Assembly (NCBI RefSeq): GCF_014217565.1
Contig: NZ_CP043661.1
Location: forward strand, 5,642,001-5,706,000
DNA: 64,000 bases
Direction: 5' to 3'
DNA from: Kribbella qitaiheensis
Lineage (GTDB): Bacteria > Actinomycetota > Actinomycetes > Propionibacteriales > Kribbellaceae
The position numbers and the translations under genes were made by a program. The notes under the pieces were generated by a model, which was not told the DNA's origin, ran no database searches, and saw only the letters and a list, made by a program, of their open reading frames with translations. The number at the start of each line of letters is the position of its first letter. Position 1 is the first letter of the stretch. Positions 6,696 to 15,160 of this stretch are shown here, in pieces.

Positions 6696-7558
6696 GCGGG
6701 CTGCCTCCCCGGGATCGCGACCTTCCAGCCGGTACCGTCCGGCAACAGCGGCAATGCTTCGAGGGCAGGTGCTCCGACGGGTGCCAGCGCTCGGCCGGCC
6801 AGGCGTACGTCGTACTCGGCAGTGCAGCGCGGACAGGTGAGCTGATCGCCGTCCAGCTTGCCGTGCTGCAGGACCGACGAGCAGACCGGGCAGCTGTTGC
6901 GATAAGCAACGAAAGTGCCGTCGAGGTTGGCGATCAGCAGCTCCAGGTCGGCGACCATCAGCTTCTGCAGCTGTCCCGGTGCGGTGACCAGGTCCACCCG
7001 ATGCCAGCCCTCGCTGTCCTGGCTGCCGCGACCATCCGGCCTGGTCGAGTAGGGCTCGATCGTCAACAGCGTCTGCTTTTTCGCCGCGACCATCCCTTCG
7101 ACATCGACGGCAACCGCCTCAGGAGCGGCATCCAGTACTGCGTTCTCGACGGTCAGGCGCACCGTCGCGGTCGATCCCGGACAGCCTTCACAGCTGCCCT
7201 GCAACCGCAGGTGGACGATGCCGTCGTCGTCGATGCCGAGGTAGTCGATCCCGCCGGCGTGCGAGCCCAGGTAGGGCCGAACGCTGTCCAGCGCGCCTTG
7301 AATCCTGGTAGCCACGTCATCCGGATGCAGGTCGTGCAGGAGCAGCATGCCGGTGACCAGGTCATCGGTCAGTAGATCGCGGACCTGGGCCTGGTCCAGC
7401 CGGGCGAGCAGCTGTTCGAGGCCCGCGCCGTGCAGGGACAACACGGCGCGGACCAGCTCCTCGACCTTCTCGGTGACCGCCGGCTCGGCGCGCCGCTGAA
7501 CTTCGTCCAGCAGCACGTCGATCCGTTCGCTCAGCGCTTGCGCGTCGCGTCGGTCCAT
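6692..7558 (-). CDS. NifU-domain protein fused to a C-terminal double-CxxC (Rieske-like fold) domain
   Basis: Residues about 78-155 form a NifU C-terminal-type Fe-S scaffold with GSC123EGC126PGS. Residues about 185-285 look like a Rieske-fold domain (DLELLIANLDGTFVAYRNSCP), but the ligands are C223-x2-C226 and C242-x2-C245 rather than CxH...CxxH, so a rubredoxin-like iron or zinc site is more likely than a Rieske [2Fe-2S] cluster. The N-terminal 75 residues are helical. The gene follows the large subunit by one base. A role in Fe-S insertion or as electron acceptor from the hydrogenase small subunit is plausible; R. eutropha and mycobacterial group 1h loci have comparable proteins. Confidence 0.85.
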   Translation of the reverse strand: MDRRDAQALSERIDVLLDEVQRRAEPAVTEKVEELVRAVLSLHGAGLEQLLARLDQAQVRDLLTDDLVTGMLLLHDLHPDDVATRIQGALDSVRPYLGSHAGGIDYLGIDDDGIVHLRLQGSCEGCPGSTATVRLTVENAVLDAAPEAVAVDVEGMVAAKKQTLLTIEPYSTRPDGRGSQDSEGWHRVDLVTAPGQLQKLMVADLELLIANLDGTFVAYRNSCPVCSSVLQHGKLDGDQLTCPRCTAEYDVRLAGRALAPVGAPALEALPLLPDGTGWKVAIPGRQPA

Positions 7559-7559
7559 C

Positions 7560-9371
7560 TCAGTAAGGCTTCACCGCGAGTGTTGGCGAATGGAGATGCG
7601 TTTTCTCTCTCCCGTTGCCGACGTACATGTGCACGCCACACGGCAGGCAGGGGTCGAAACTACGGACCGCCCGCATGATGTCGATGCCCTTGAACCGATC
7701 CGGTGGATTCTCCTCGAAGATCGGCGTGTTCTGGACCGCGTCCTCGTATGGACCGGGTGTCCCGTAGCTGTCCCGCACGCTGCCGTTCCACGGGGTCGGC
7801 GGATACGGGTGGTAGTTCGCGATCTTGCCGTCGCGGATCACCATGTGGTGCGAGAGCACGCCGCGGACGGCTTCGGTGAAGCCGCACGAGATCGCGTTGT
7901 CCGGCACCTTGAACGGCGTCCAGGTCTCGGTCCGGCCGGCCCTGACCTCGGCCATCGCCTTCTCGCAGAAGTGCAGCGCGAGCGCGGCGGCGTACGCCTG
8001 GAAGTAGGTCCGCGCCCGGTTCCGCTCGAGCGCGTTGCTCCAGCGCGGGATCTTCCATTCGTACTCCGTGGCCGGCTTGAGCGCCGTCCGGGGGAGCTGG
8101 ATCTTGACGCTGTGACCGGTGGCCTGGATGTAATCGGTGTTGACCAGTCCGGACAGCGCGGTCGACCAGAGGCGGGCGATCGGACCGCCGCCGGTGTCGA
8201 GCGCGAGGTGGTCCTTGCCGTCGAACCAGCGCGGCGACATCGTCCAGCTGTACGCGTTCGCGAAGTCGCGCTTCTGCGGCTTCGGGATGGTGTGCTGGTT
8301 CCACGGGTGCCGGACGTCGACCGGGTTGCCCAGCGGGTCCCTGTCGACGAACTTCTCGTGGTCGCCGCCGGCCCAGTCGTCGTAGAACGAGCTGCCGAGC
8401 AGGATCCGGATCCCGAGGTTGATGTCCACCAGGTTGTTGGTGACCAGCTTGCCGTCCACGATGACGCCGGGGGTGACGAACATCCGCTTGCCCCAGGCAT
8501 CCATGTTCTCGTACTTGAAGTCACAGATCGCCGGGTCGTTCAGGCTGCCCCAGCAGCCGAGCAGGATGCGCCGCTCGCCTACGTGCTCGTAGCCGGGCAA
8601 AGCCTCGTAGAAGAAGTCGAACAGGTCGTCGTGCAGCGGCACGACCTTCTTCATGAACTCGATGTAGCGCATCAGCCGGGTCAGGTAGTCGGTGAACAGC
8701 TGGATCGTCGCGACCGTGCCGACGCCGCCCGGGTAGAGCGTCGACGGGTGGACGTGGCGTCCCTCCATCAGGCAGAACATCTCCCGGGTGTAGCGGCTGA
8801 CGTGCAGCGCCTCGCGGTAGAAGTCGCCCTCGAGCGGGTTCAGCGAGCGCATGATGTCGCCGATGGTCTTGTAGCCGTGGTCGCCGGCGTGCGGCGCCTC
8901 GGTCCGGTTCGCCAGCTCCAGCACGCCGGGGTTGGTCTCCTTGACCATCCGCTCGCAGTAGTCCACCCCGACCAGGTTCTCCTGGAAGATGTTGTGGTCG
9001 AACATGTACTCCGCGGCTTCGCCGAGGTTGACGATCCACTCTCCGAGGTGTGGCGGCGCGACGCCGTACGCCATGTTCTGGGCGTAGACCGAGCAGGTCG
9101 CGTGGTTGTCGCCGCAGATGCCGCAGATCCGGCTGGTGATGAAGTGCGCGTCGCGCGGATCCTTGCCCTTCATGAAGATGCTGTAGCCGCGGAAGATCGA
9201 CGAGGTGCTGTGACACTCCTCGACCGTCTTGTTCTTGAAGTTCACCTTGGCGTAGATACCCAGGCTGCCGACGATCCTGGTGATCGGGTCCCAGGCCATC
9301 TCGACGACGTCGGAATCCTTGCCCGCATCGGGCTCGAGGTGCTGGCCGACCTTCGGTTCGGTGGTGGTCAT
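7560..9371 (-). CDS. hhyL: [NiFe] hydrogenase large subunit, group 1h (actinobacterial high-affinity type)
   Basis: The 603-aa catalytic subunit holds the Ni-Fe(CN)2CO centre that splits H2. The L1 motif is R81-I-C83-G-I-C86-GDNH, and the L2 motif is D573-P-C575-LP-C578-GVH, supplying the four cysteine ligands. The GDNH ending of L1 and the long family-specific insertions (for example FDGKDHLALDTGGGPIARLW) are typical of group 1h/5 enzymes, which oxidise H2 at atmospheric levels during starvation and tolerate O2. Twenty-two residues follow H581; the operon's endopeptidase could remove them. ATG 9371 lies three bases after the small-subunit stop. Family is certain; kinetics are inferred. Confidence 0.96.
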   Translation of the reverse strand: MTTTEPKVGQHLEPDAGKDSDVVEMAWDPITRIVGSLGIYAKVNFKNKTVEECHSTSSIFRGYSIFMKGKDPRDAHFITSRICGICGDNHATCSVYAQNMAYGVAPPHLGEWIVNLGEAAEYMFDHNIFQENLVGVDYCERMVKETNPGVLELANRTEAPHAGDHGYKTIGDIMRSLNPLEGDFYREALHVSRYTREMFCLMEGRHVHPSTLYPGGVGTVATIQLFTDYLTRLMRYIEFMKKVVPLHDDLFDFFYEALPGYEHVGERRILLGCWGSLNDPAICDFKYENMDAWGKRMFVTPGVIVDGKLVTNNLVDINLGIRILLGSSFYDDWAGGDHEKFVDRDPLGNPVDVRHPWNQHTIPKPQKRDFANAYSWTMSPRWFDGKDHLALDTGGGPIARLWSTALSGLVNTDYIQATGHSVKIQLPRTALKPATEYEWKIPRWSNALERNRARTYFQAYAAALALHFCEKAMAEVRAGRTETWTPFKVPDNAISCGFTEAVRGVLSHHMVIRDGKIANYHPYPPTPWNGSVRDSYGTPGPYEDAVQNTPIFEENPPDRFKGIDIMRAVRSFDPCLPCGVHMYVGNGREKTHLHSPTLAVKPY

Positions 9372-9374
9372 TGC

Positions 9375-10445
9375 TTACCAGACCTTCTTGTAGCCGGTAG
9401 CGAGCTCCGAGCCCTTGTGGCGCCATTTGGGCTCTTTGTTCGCGGTGTTCTGGGTGATCTTGCGGAGCCGGCGGATGACCGTGCCGTAGACCGTGCTGGC
9501 CGCGACGGACACCTTGCTGCCCGGTGGTTCGTCCATGAAGGGCATGAACTTGTCGGGGAAGCCCGGCATCGTGCAGGCGATGCAGATACCGCCCACGTTG
9601 GGGCAGCCGCCGACGCCGTTGATCCAGCCGCGCTTGGGCACGTTGCAGTTCACCACCGGCCCCCAGCAGCCGAGTTTCACCAGGCACTTCGGCGAGCCGT
9701 ACTCCTTGGCGAAGTCGCCCTGCTCGTAGTAGCCGGCCCGGTCACAGCCCTCGTGCACGGTCCGGCCGAACAGCCATTGCGGTCGCAGTTCGGCATCGAG
9801 CGGGATCATCGGGGCCTGGCCGGCCACCTGGTAGAGCAGGTAGACGAGCGTCTCGGACAGGTTGTCGGGGTGGATCGGGCAGCCCGGCACGCAGACGATC
9901 GGCAGTCCGGCCTTCGACTTCCAGCTCCAGCCGAGGTAGTCGGGCACGCCCATCGCGCCGGTCGGGTTGCCCGCCATCGCGTGGATCCCGCCGTACGCCG
10001 CGCAGGTGCCGACGGCAACCACCGCGGTCGCCTTCGGGGCCAGCCGGTCGAGCCACTCGGAGGTCTTCATCGGCTGCCCGGTCGCCGGGTTGTTGCCGAA
10101 CCCGGCCCAGTAACCCTCAGACTTGATCGCCTCGTTCGGGATCGAGCCCTCGACCACCAGGACGAACGGTTCGAGTTCACCGCGGTCGGCCTTGTGCCAC
10201 CACTCGATGAAGTTGTCGGCACCCGTCTCGGGGCCGCACTCGAAGTCGATCAGCGGCCAGTGCACCGCGATCTTGGGTAGGCCCGGCAGCGCGCCGAGCA
10301 CGATCTCTTCGATACTCGGCTGGGTGGCCGCGGTGAGTGCGACGGAGTCTCCGTCACAGCTGAGTCCGCCGTTCATCCAGAGGATGTGAACAACACCCTC
10401 GTCGGCTGTTTCTTGCGCCTGCTCCGGTTCCAGGGTCATCGACAT
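9375..10445 (-). CDS. hhyS: [NiFe] hydrogenase small subunit, group 1h, Asp-ligated proximal cluster type
   Basis: The 356-aa electron-transfer subunit has the conserved GTCAAYGG and VPGCPIHPDNL segments and a cysteine-rich C-terminus (CLVKLGCWGPVVNC, VGGCPNVGGICIACTMPGFPD) for medial and distal clusters. The proximal site reads SC30DGD33SVA instead of CxxC, so Asp33 takes the place of the second cysteine, as in the structurally known actinobacterial-type enzyme of Ralstonia eutropha. There is no Tat signal, so the enzyme is cytosolic or attached on the inner face. It is the first gene of the minus-strand operon. GAGGAGG stands nine bases before ATG 10445. Confidence 0.95.
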   Translation of the reverse strand: MSMTLEPEQAQETADEGVVHILWMNGGLSCDGDSVALTAATQPSIEEIVLGALPGLPKIAVHWPLIDFECGPETGADNFIEWWHKADRGELEPFVLVVEGSIPNEAIKSEGYWAGFGNNPATGQPMKTSEWLDRLAPKATAVVAVGTCAAYGGIHAMAGNPTGAMGVPDYLGWSWKSKAGLPIVCVPGCPIHPDNLSETLVYLLYQVAGQAPMIPLDAELRPQWLFGRTVHEGCDRAGYYEQGDFAKEYGSPKCLVKLGCWGPVVNCNVPKRGWINGVGGCPNVGGICIACTMPGFPDKFMPFMDEPPGSKVSVAASTVYGTVIRRLRKITQNTANKEPKWRHKGSELATGYKKVW

Positions 10446-10687
10446 CGCACGTAGCCTCCTCGGGGAGTTCCTTCGACGCTACGTCCGGAATCCGCACGGG
10501 GACAGACACTTGTGTCGGGTATTAATGGCAGGTTCGGGAAATCCGGGATTCCGGGATTCCGCGACAATGTCCAGCGCTCCGGCACCCTGACGCGAGGCAT
10601 TTCCGGCTGAATTGTCAACCTGTCGACGGGGCGCGGGCAGGCGGCTACCGTTGACTACCGACGCATCCTCCGAGAGCCCGTGCTGAG
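10446..10687. promoter_or_regulatory. Divergent promoter region of hydrogenase operon and its neighbour regulator
   Basis: This 242-bp gap separates hhyS (minus) from the regulator at 10688 (plus), so both promoters must lie here. It holds a perfect GACAC-TT-GTGTC inverted repeat (10505-10516), 60 bp before the hhyS start and a good operator candidate. Next to it are an AT-richer TATTAATGG stretch (possible minus-strand -10) and a short direct repeat of TCCGGGAT with a near-palindromic GGAAATCCGGGATTCC. I cannot assign -35/-10 boxes with confidence. Confidence 0.55.
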
Positions 10688-11182
10688 ATGTCCGACGATC
10701 CCCTGCCGGGCGGCGACTTCGGCCTGCTCGTCTCGCCGGTGGTCGTCGTCGCCCACACCTTCCCGGCTCGGCCGGGCTCGCTGCCGGACGCCGAGATCTT
10801 CGTCCGCGAGGCACTTGAGCCCATGATGCTGGAGCCGGCCGAGGGTGCGGCGCTTTACCACGCCATCACCGACGCCATGCTGGCTGCGGCCGGACCGGAC
10901 AACGGCGCCTTCGACGTGACGGTTCGGATCTTCCCTGATGGCGTCGAGGTAGAGGTCCTGCACGGCGCCGGCCGGACCACGAGTCCGCGGGTCGGGGACG
11001 AGCCGTTCGCCGCCTGGCTCAACGCAGTACTCGGTCGCCAAGGCCTCTCCCAGGAGGCGGCCGCGAGCCGGATCGGTGTCTCGGTCCGGACCATCAGCCG
11101 CTGGCTGCGCGGCGACACCGAACCACGACTGCGCGACCTGCGCCGGGTGCACGCCATCTTCGGGCCACCGACAACCGGTTGA
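10688..11182 (+). CDS. Probable transcriptional regulator of the hydrogenase locus (C-terminal HTH)
   Basis: The 164-aa protein ends in a helix-turn-helix (about residues 110-155): LSQEAAASRIGVSVRTISRW is a clear Cro/CI or MerR-like two-helix motif, followed by LRGDTEPRLRDLRRVH. The N-terminal 100 residues are an alpha-beta domain (EGAALYHAITDAMLAAAGPDN, VTVRIFPDGVEVEV) that could sense a ligand or bind a partner. I do not recognise a named family. It is transcribed away from hhyS and toward hypF, so it probably controls one or both operons. The stop lies about 150 bases before hypF. Confidence 0.75.
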   Translation: MSDDPLPGGDFGLLVSPVVVVAHTFPARPGSLPDAEIFVREALEPMMLEPAEGAALYHAITDAMLAAAGPDNGAFDVTVRIFPDGVEVEVLHGAGRTTSPRVGDEPFAAWLNAVLGRQGLSQEAAASRIGVSVRTISRWLRGDTEPRLRDLRRVHAIFGPPTTG

Positions 11183-11331
11183 AAGAGAAAAGTTTTCAGC
11201 TCTTCCCCGAAATCTCTGCCGATCTGGTGTGGGCTGGTTATCGGGTCTACGCTGCGAAAGAATCCGTTGATGACCGAATTCGCCATTGCGAGCGGCCTGA
11301 TCCGAACATCGAGCTGACAATTCCAGTCTGG
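11183..11331 (+). promoter_or_regulatory. AT-richer leader between regulator and hypF
   Basis: The hypF frame is open back to 11179, but the residues encoded by 11183-11331 do not resemble HypF and the base composition drops (AAAGAGAAAAGTTTTC near the start). I read it as an untranslated region that probably carries a promoter for the hyp genes. No precise -10/-35 call is made. Confidence 0.4.
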
Positions 11332-13638
11332 GTGGTGGGTCCCACGAGCGATGAAACTGTCCGCGTCCGTGCCCGGATCACCGTCTCCGGCGCGGTTCAG
11401 GGCGTCGGTTTCCGTCCGTTCGTCTATGCGCTGGCCAGGGAGCTCGGGCTGTCCGGTGAGGTCGCCAACAATTCGTCCGGCGTCGTCGTCGAGATCGAAG
11501 GCGCCCGGGTGGCTGTCGAGCGCTTCACCGCGCGCTTGAGCACGGACGCACCACCGCTGGCCGTGGTCGAGCGGGTGCTGTCGACCGAGCTCGCCGTGGT
11601 GGGCGGAACGGCCTTCGTGATCCGGAGTTCGGCGACCGGCCCGGGACGGACCCTGGTCTCACCAGATGTTGCCACCTGCAACGACTGCTTGGCCGAATTC
11701 GCGGATCCGGGCGACCGGCGGTACCGCCATCCCTTCATCACCTGTACGAACTGCGGGCCGCGCTTCACCATCATCACCGGCCTGCCCTACGACCGGCCGA
11801 CCACCACGATGGCGTCGTTCGAGCTGTGCCCGGACTGCGCCCACGAGTACGCCGATCCGGCCGACCGCAGGTTCCATGCCCAGCCGATCGCGTGCCCGAA
11901 CTGCGGCCCCAGGCTGGAGCTGGCCGCGCCTGGTGAAGATCCGCGGTACGACGAGGACGCGTTGGCCGGCGCGCATCGGCTGCTCGACGCCGGCTCGATC
12001 CTTGCCGTGAAAGGCCTGGGTGGGTTCCACCTCGCCTGCGACGCGTCCGACCCGGCCGCCGTCGAGACCCTGCGCAAGCGCAAGGATCGCGGGGACAAGC
12101 CGTTCGCCGTGATGGCTGCGGATCTGGACACCGCGCGGCGGCTCGCGTTCGTCGACGAGGACGAGGCGCGACTGCTCACCGACCACCGGCGGCCGATCGT
12201 GCTGGTTCGCCGCCGGCCGGGGACCTGCCTGGCCGACCAGGTGGCGCCGGGCAATCCGGATCTCGGCATCATGCTTCCGTACACGCCGTTGCATCGCCTG
12301 CTGTTCGACCAGCCAGGGCCGTGTGTGCTGGTGCTGACCAGCGGCAACCTCTCCGGCGAGCCGATCGTGACCTCCGACGAAGAGGCGTGGGATCGCCTTG
12401 GGCTGCTGGCGGATGCGTGGCTCGGCCACGACCGGCCGATCCACGTGCCCTGTGACGACTCGGTGGTGCGGATGGTCGACGGCGTCGAGCTGCCGATCCG
12501 CCGGTCGCGGGGCTACGCGCCGTTCCCGATCGCGTTGCCGGTGCCGGTCCGGCCCACGTTGGCGGTAGGTGGGGATCTGAAGAACACGTTCTGCCTGGGA
12601 GACGACCGCTACGCGTGGCTTTCGGCGCACGTGGGCGACATGGATGATCTGTCGACCCTGCAGGCCTTCGAGCGCGCCGAGCAGCATCTCGAGGAGTTGA
12701 CCGGGGTGCGGCCCGAGGTGCTCGTGACCGACAAGCACCCGTCGTACAGGTCTCGGCAGTGGGCCGAGCTGCACGCCGATGGGCGGCCGGTGGTCGGCGT
12801 ACAGCATCACCATGCGCACATCGCGTCGGTGCTGGCTGAGCACGGGTACGACGGGGCCCGGGTGATCGGGTTCGCGTTCGACGGGACCGGATACGGCGAC
12901 GACGGGGCGGTCTGGGGCGGCGAGGTGCTGCTGGCGGACTACGAGGGGTTCGAGCGGTACGCGCATCTGAAGTATGTGCAGTTGCCGGGTGGCGACGCCG
13001 GCGTACTGAATCCCTGCCGGATGGCGTTGTCGCATCTCCGGGCGGCTGGTCTGCCGTGGGATGCGCGGCTGCCGGCTGTTCGCGCTTGCACCGAGCAGGA
13101 GTTGTTGCGGGTGCAGCTGGAGCGCGATATCGCCTGTGCGCCGACGTCGAGTATGGGTCGGTTGTTCGACGCCGTGTCGTCACTGGCCGGTGTGTGTCAT
13201 CGGGTCGGGTACGAGGCTCAGGCGGCGATCGAGCTGGAGGGGTTGGCTGTCGATCATCGGGACGAGCCGGGGTACGAGTTCGCGGTCGGGGCCGGGGTCA
13301 TCGATCCGGCGCCGGTGCTGGCGGCCGTAGTACGGGACGTTCTGGACGGAGTGGAGGCCGGCGTGATCGGGGCGCGCTTCCATCGGGCCGTCGCGGACGT
13401 GATGGTGACGATCGCCGACCAGGTCAGGTCGGTGTCCGGGCTGGACACCGTCGCGTTGTCGGGTGGAGTGTTCGTCAACCGGTTGTTGCTGTCAGCAAGT
13501 AACAGGGCATTGTCGAGGGCAGGTTTCAAGGTATTGCGGCCGTGCCGGGTGCCGCCTACTGATGCAGGTCTCGCACTCGGGCAGCTGGCCGTCGCGGCCC
13601 GCGTCCCGCCACGGAAGGAGGAAGCAGCATGTGTCTAG
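11332..13638 (+). CDS. hypF: Carbamoyltransferase HypF
   Basis: HypF makes the thiocarbamate on HypE that becomes the CN ligands of the hydrogenase iron. All domains are present in order: acylphosphatase (SGAVQGVGFRPFVYALAREL), two zinc-finger units (CNDCLAEF ... CTNCGPRF and CPDCAHEY ... CPNCGPRL), a YrdC-like domain (KGLGGFHLACDA) and a Kae1-like C-terminal domain with the metal-binding HHHAHIASVLAEHG. Starting at GTG 11332 (or 11335) gives 768 residues, the usual length. The 3' end overlaps hypC by ten bases. No key residue is missing. Confidence 0.93.
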   Translation: MVGPTSDETVRVRARITVSGAVQGVGFRPFVYALARELGLSGEVANNSSGVVVEIEGARVAVERFTARLSTDAPPLAVVERVLSTELAVVGGTAFVIRSSATGPGRTLVSPDVATCNDCLAEFADPGDRRYRHPFITCTNCGPRFTIITGLPYDRPTTTMASFELCPDCAHEYADPADRRFHAQPIACPNCGPRLELAAPGEDPRYDEDALAGAHRLLDAGSILAVKGLGGFHLACDASDPAAVETLRKRKDRGDKPFAVMAADLDTARRLAFVDEDEARLLTDHRRPIVLVRRRPGTCLADQVAPGNPDLGIMLPYTPLHRLLFDQPGPCVLVLTSGNLSGEPIVTSDEEAWDRLGLLADAWLGHDRPIHVPCDDSVVRMVDGVELPIRRSRGYAPFPIALPVPVRPTLAVGGDLKNTFCLGDDRYAWLSAHVGDMDDLSTLQAFERAEQHLEELTGVRPEVLVTDKHPSYRSRQWAELHADGRPVVGVQHHHAHIASVLAEHGYDGARVIGFAFDGTGYGDDGAVWGGEVLLADYEGFERYAHLKYVQLPGGDAGVLNPCRMALSHLRAAGLPWDARLPAVRACTEQELLRVQLERDIACAPTSSMGRLFDAVSSLAGVCHRVGYEAQAAIELEGLAVDHRDEPGYEFAVGAGVIDPAPVLAAVVRDVLDGVEAGVIGARFHRAVADVMVTIADQVRSVSGLDTVALSGGVFVNRLLLSASNRALSRAGFKVLRPCRVPPTDAGLALGQLAVAARVPPRKEEAACV

Positions 13639-13949
13639 CAGTCCCGGGAAGAGTGGTGGAGATCCGCGATCAGGACGACACCCGGATGGGCAAGGTCGAC
13701 TTCGGCGGGGTGATCAAGGACGTCTGCCTGGCGTATCTGCCCGACCTACAGGTCGGTGAGTACACGATCGTGCACGTCGGCTTCGCCCTGCAGCGGCTGG
13801 ACGAGGAGTCGGCGATGCAGTCGCTGGACCTCTACCGGTCGCTGGGCGCCCTGGAGGAGGAGTTCGGCGATCACTGGGGGATCGCCGCGCAGCAGGCCGG
13901 AGAACGCCGGCCACCCGGCACGGAGTACTCGAAGGAGGAAACGGCATGA
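13629..13949 (+). CDS. hypC: HypC maturation chaperone (hyp-operon copy, extended C-terminus)
   Basis: The 106-aa protein starts MCLAVPGRVVEI with the essential Cys2 and has the GEYTIVHVGFALQRLDE core of HypC. It is about 30 residues longer than the copy at 3239-3454, with an extra LYRSLGALEEEFGDHWG helix and a polar tail. HypC shuttles the Fe(CN)2CO group between HypD and the large subunit. It overlaps hypF by ten bases and its stop overlaps the hypD start (ATGA), so it is translated together with hypD. Confidence 0.93.
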   Translation: MCLAVPGRVVEIRDQDDTRMGKVDFGGVIKDVCLAYLPDLQVGEYTIVHVGFALQRLDEESAMQSLDLYRSLGALEEEFGDHWGIAAQQAGERRPPGTEYSKEETA

Positions 13950-15160
13950 AGTATCTGGCGGAGTTCAGCGATCCGGCGCTGGCCAAGCGGCTGGTCGACC
14001 AGATCCACGCGACCGTCACCCAGCCGTGGGCGATGATGGAAGTCTGCGGCGGTCAGACGCACACGATCGTGCGGCATGGCATCGACCAGTTGCTGCCGGA
14101 CGGGGTCGAGATGATCCACGGGCCGGGCTGTCCGGTGTGTGTGACGCCGTTGGAGATCATCGACAAGGCGCTGGAGATCGCGTCCCAGCCCGGCGTCATC
14201 TTCTGTTCCTTCGGTGACATGCTGCGGGTGCCGGGCAGTGGGCGGGACCTGTTCCGGATCAAGAGTGAGGGCGGCGACGTCCGGGTGGTGTACTCGCCGC
14301 TGGACGCGCTGAACCTGGCCCGGGAGAACCCGGACAAGCAGGTGGTGTTCTTCGGGATCGGGTTCGAGACGACCGCGCCGCCGAACGCGATGACGGTGTA
14401 CCAGGCGAAGAAGCTCGGCATCGAGAATTTCAGCCTGCTGGTGTCGCACGTGCGGGTGCCACCGGCGATCGAGGCGATCATGCAGTCGCCGAACTGCCGG
14501 GTGCAGGCGTTTCTCGCGGCCGGGCACGTGTGCAGCGTGATGGGAGTGGAGGAGTATCCGGAGCTGGCCGAGAAGTACAAGGTGCCGATCGTCGTCACCG
14601 GCTTCGAGCCGTTGGACATCCTGGCCGGGATCCTGCGCACGGTGATCCAGCTGGAGAAGGGCGAACACACGCTGGAGAACGCTTATCGCAGGGCGGTTCG
14701 CGACGAGGGCAACCCGGCGGCGAAGGCGATGCTGGCGGACGTGTTCGAGACCACCGACAGAGCCTGGCGGGGGATCGGGATGATCCCGCAGAGCGGCTGG
14801 CGGCTGTCCGAGCGCTATCGCGAGTACGACGCGGAGTACAGGTTCCAGGTTCGCGACATCAAGACCGAGGAGTCGACCGTCTGCCGCAGCGGCGAGGTCC
14901 TCCAGGGCCACATCAAACCGCACGAGTGCGAAGCCTTCGGCACGCTCTGCACCCCCCGAAACCCCCTCGGCGCCACCATGGTCTCCTCCGAAGGCGCCTG
15001 CGCCGCCTACTACCTCTACCGCCGCCTGCAAACCCCAACTCCTGCACCCACCGCGATGGGTGACAACTCTCTGGCCGGTGCGACCTCGCCGTCTGCTACC
15101 TCTCCGGCCGCATCGCAGCAGACCTCCGCCGACAACAAAGAGGTGAGTTCTGTTGGCTGA
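13946..15160 (+). CDS. hypD: Fe-S maturation factor HypD
   Basis: HypD is the [4Fe-4S] scaffold on which the iron receives its CO and CN ligands, in complex with HypC and HypE. The 404-aa protein has C34GGQTH, GPGC62PVC65, FEPLDILAG and the C-terminal cluster cysteines in ESTVCRSGEVLQG, HECEAFGTLCTPRNP and SSEGACAAYY. About 40 low-complexity residues rich in Thr, Ser, Pro and Ala follow the normal end. ATG 13946 overlaps the hypC stop. Confidence 0.95.
   Translation: MKYLAEFSDPALAKRLVDQIHATVTQPWAMMEVCGGQTHTIVRHGIDQLLPDGVEMIHGPGCPVCVTPLEIIDKALEIASQPGVIFCSFGDMLRVPGSGRDLFRIKSEGGDVRVVYSPLDALNLARENPDKQVVFFGIGFETTAPPNAMTVYQAKKLGIENFSLLVSHVRVPPAIEAIMQSPNCRVQAFLAAGHVCSVMGVEEYPELAEKYKVPIVVTGFEPLDILAGILRTVIQLEKGEHTLENAYRRAVRDEGNPAAKAMLADVFETTDRAWRGIGMIPQSGWRLSERYREYDAEYRFQVRDIKTEESTVCRSGEVLQGHIKPHECEAFGTLCTPRNPLGATMVSSEGACAAYYLYRRLQTPTPAPTAMGDNSLAGATSPSATSPAASQQTSADNKEVSSVG

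Noticed and set aside
7590..10280. An 896-codon open frame antisense to the hydrogenase genes
   Set aside because: It is the complement of strongly conserved hydrogenase subunits, is rich in Arg, Val, Asp and Gly as expected for a GC-rich shadow, and has no family motif.
11179..11331. HypF start at TTG 11179
   Set aside because: The encoded 51 residues do not match the HypF N-terminus, the DNA there is AT-richer, and the acylphosphatase domain begins just after 11332.
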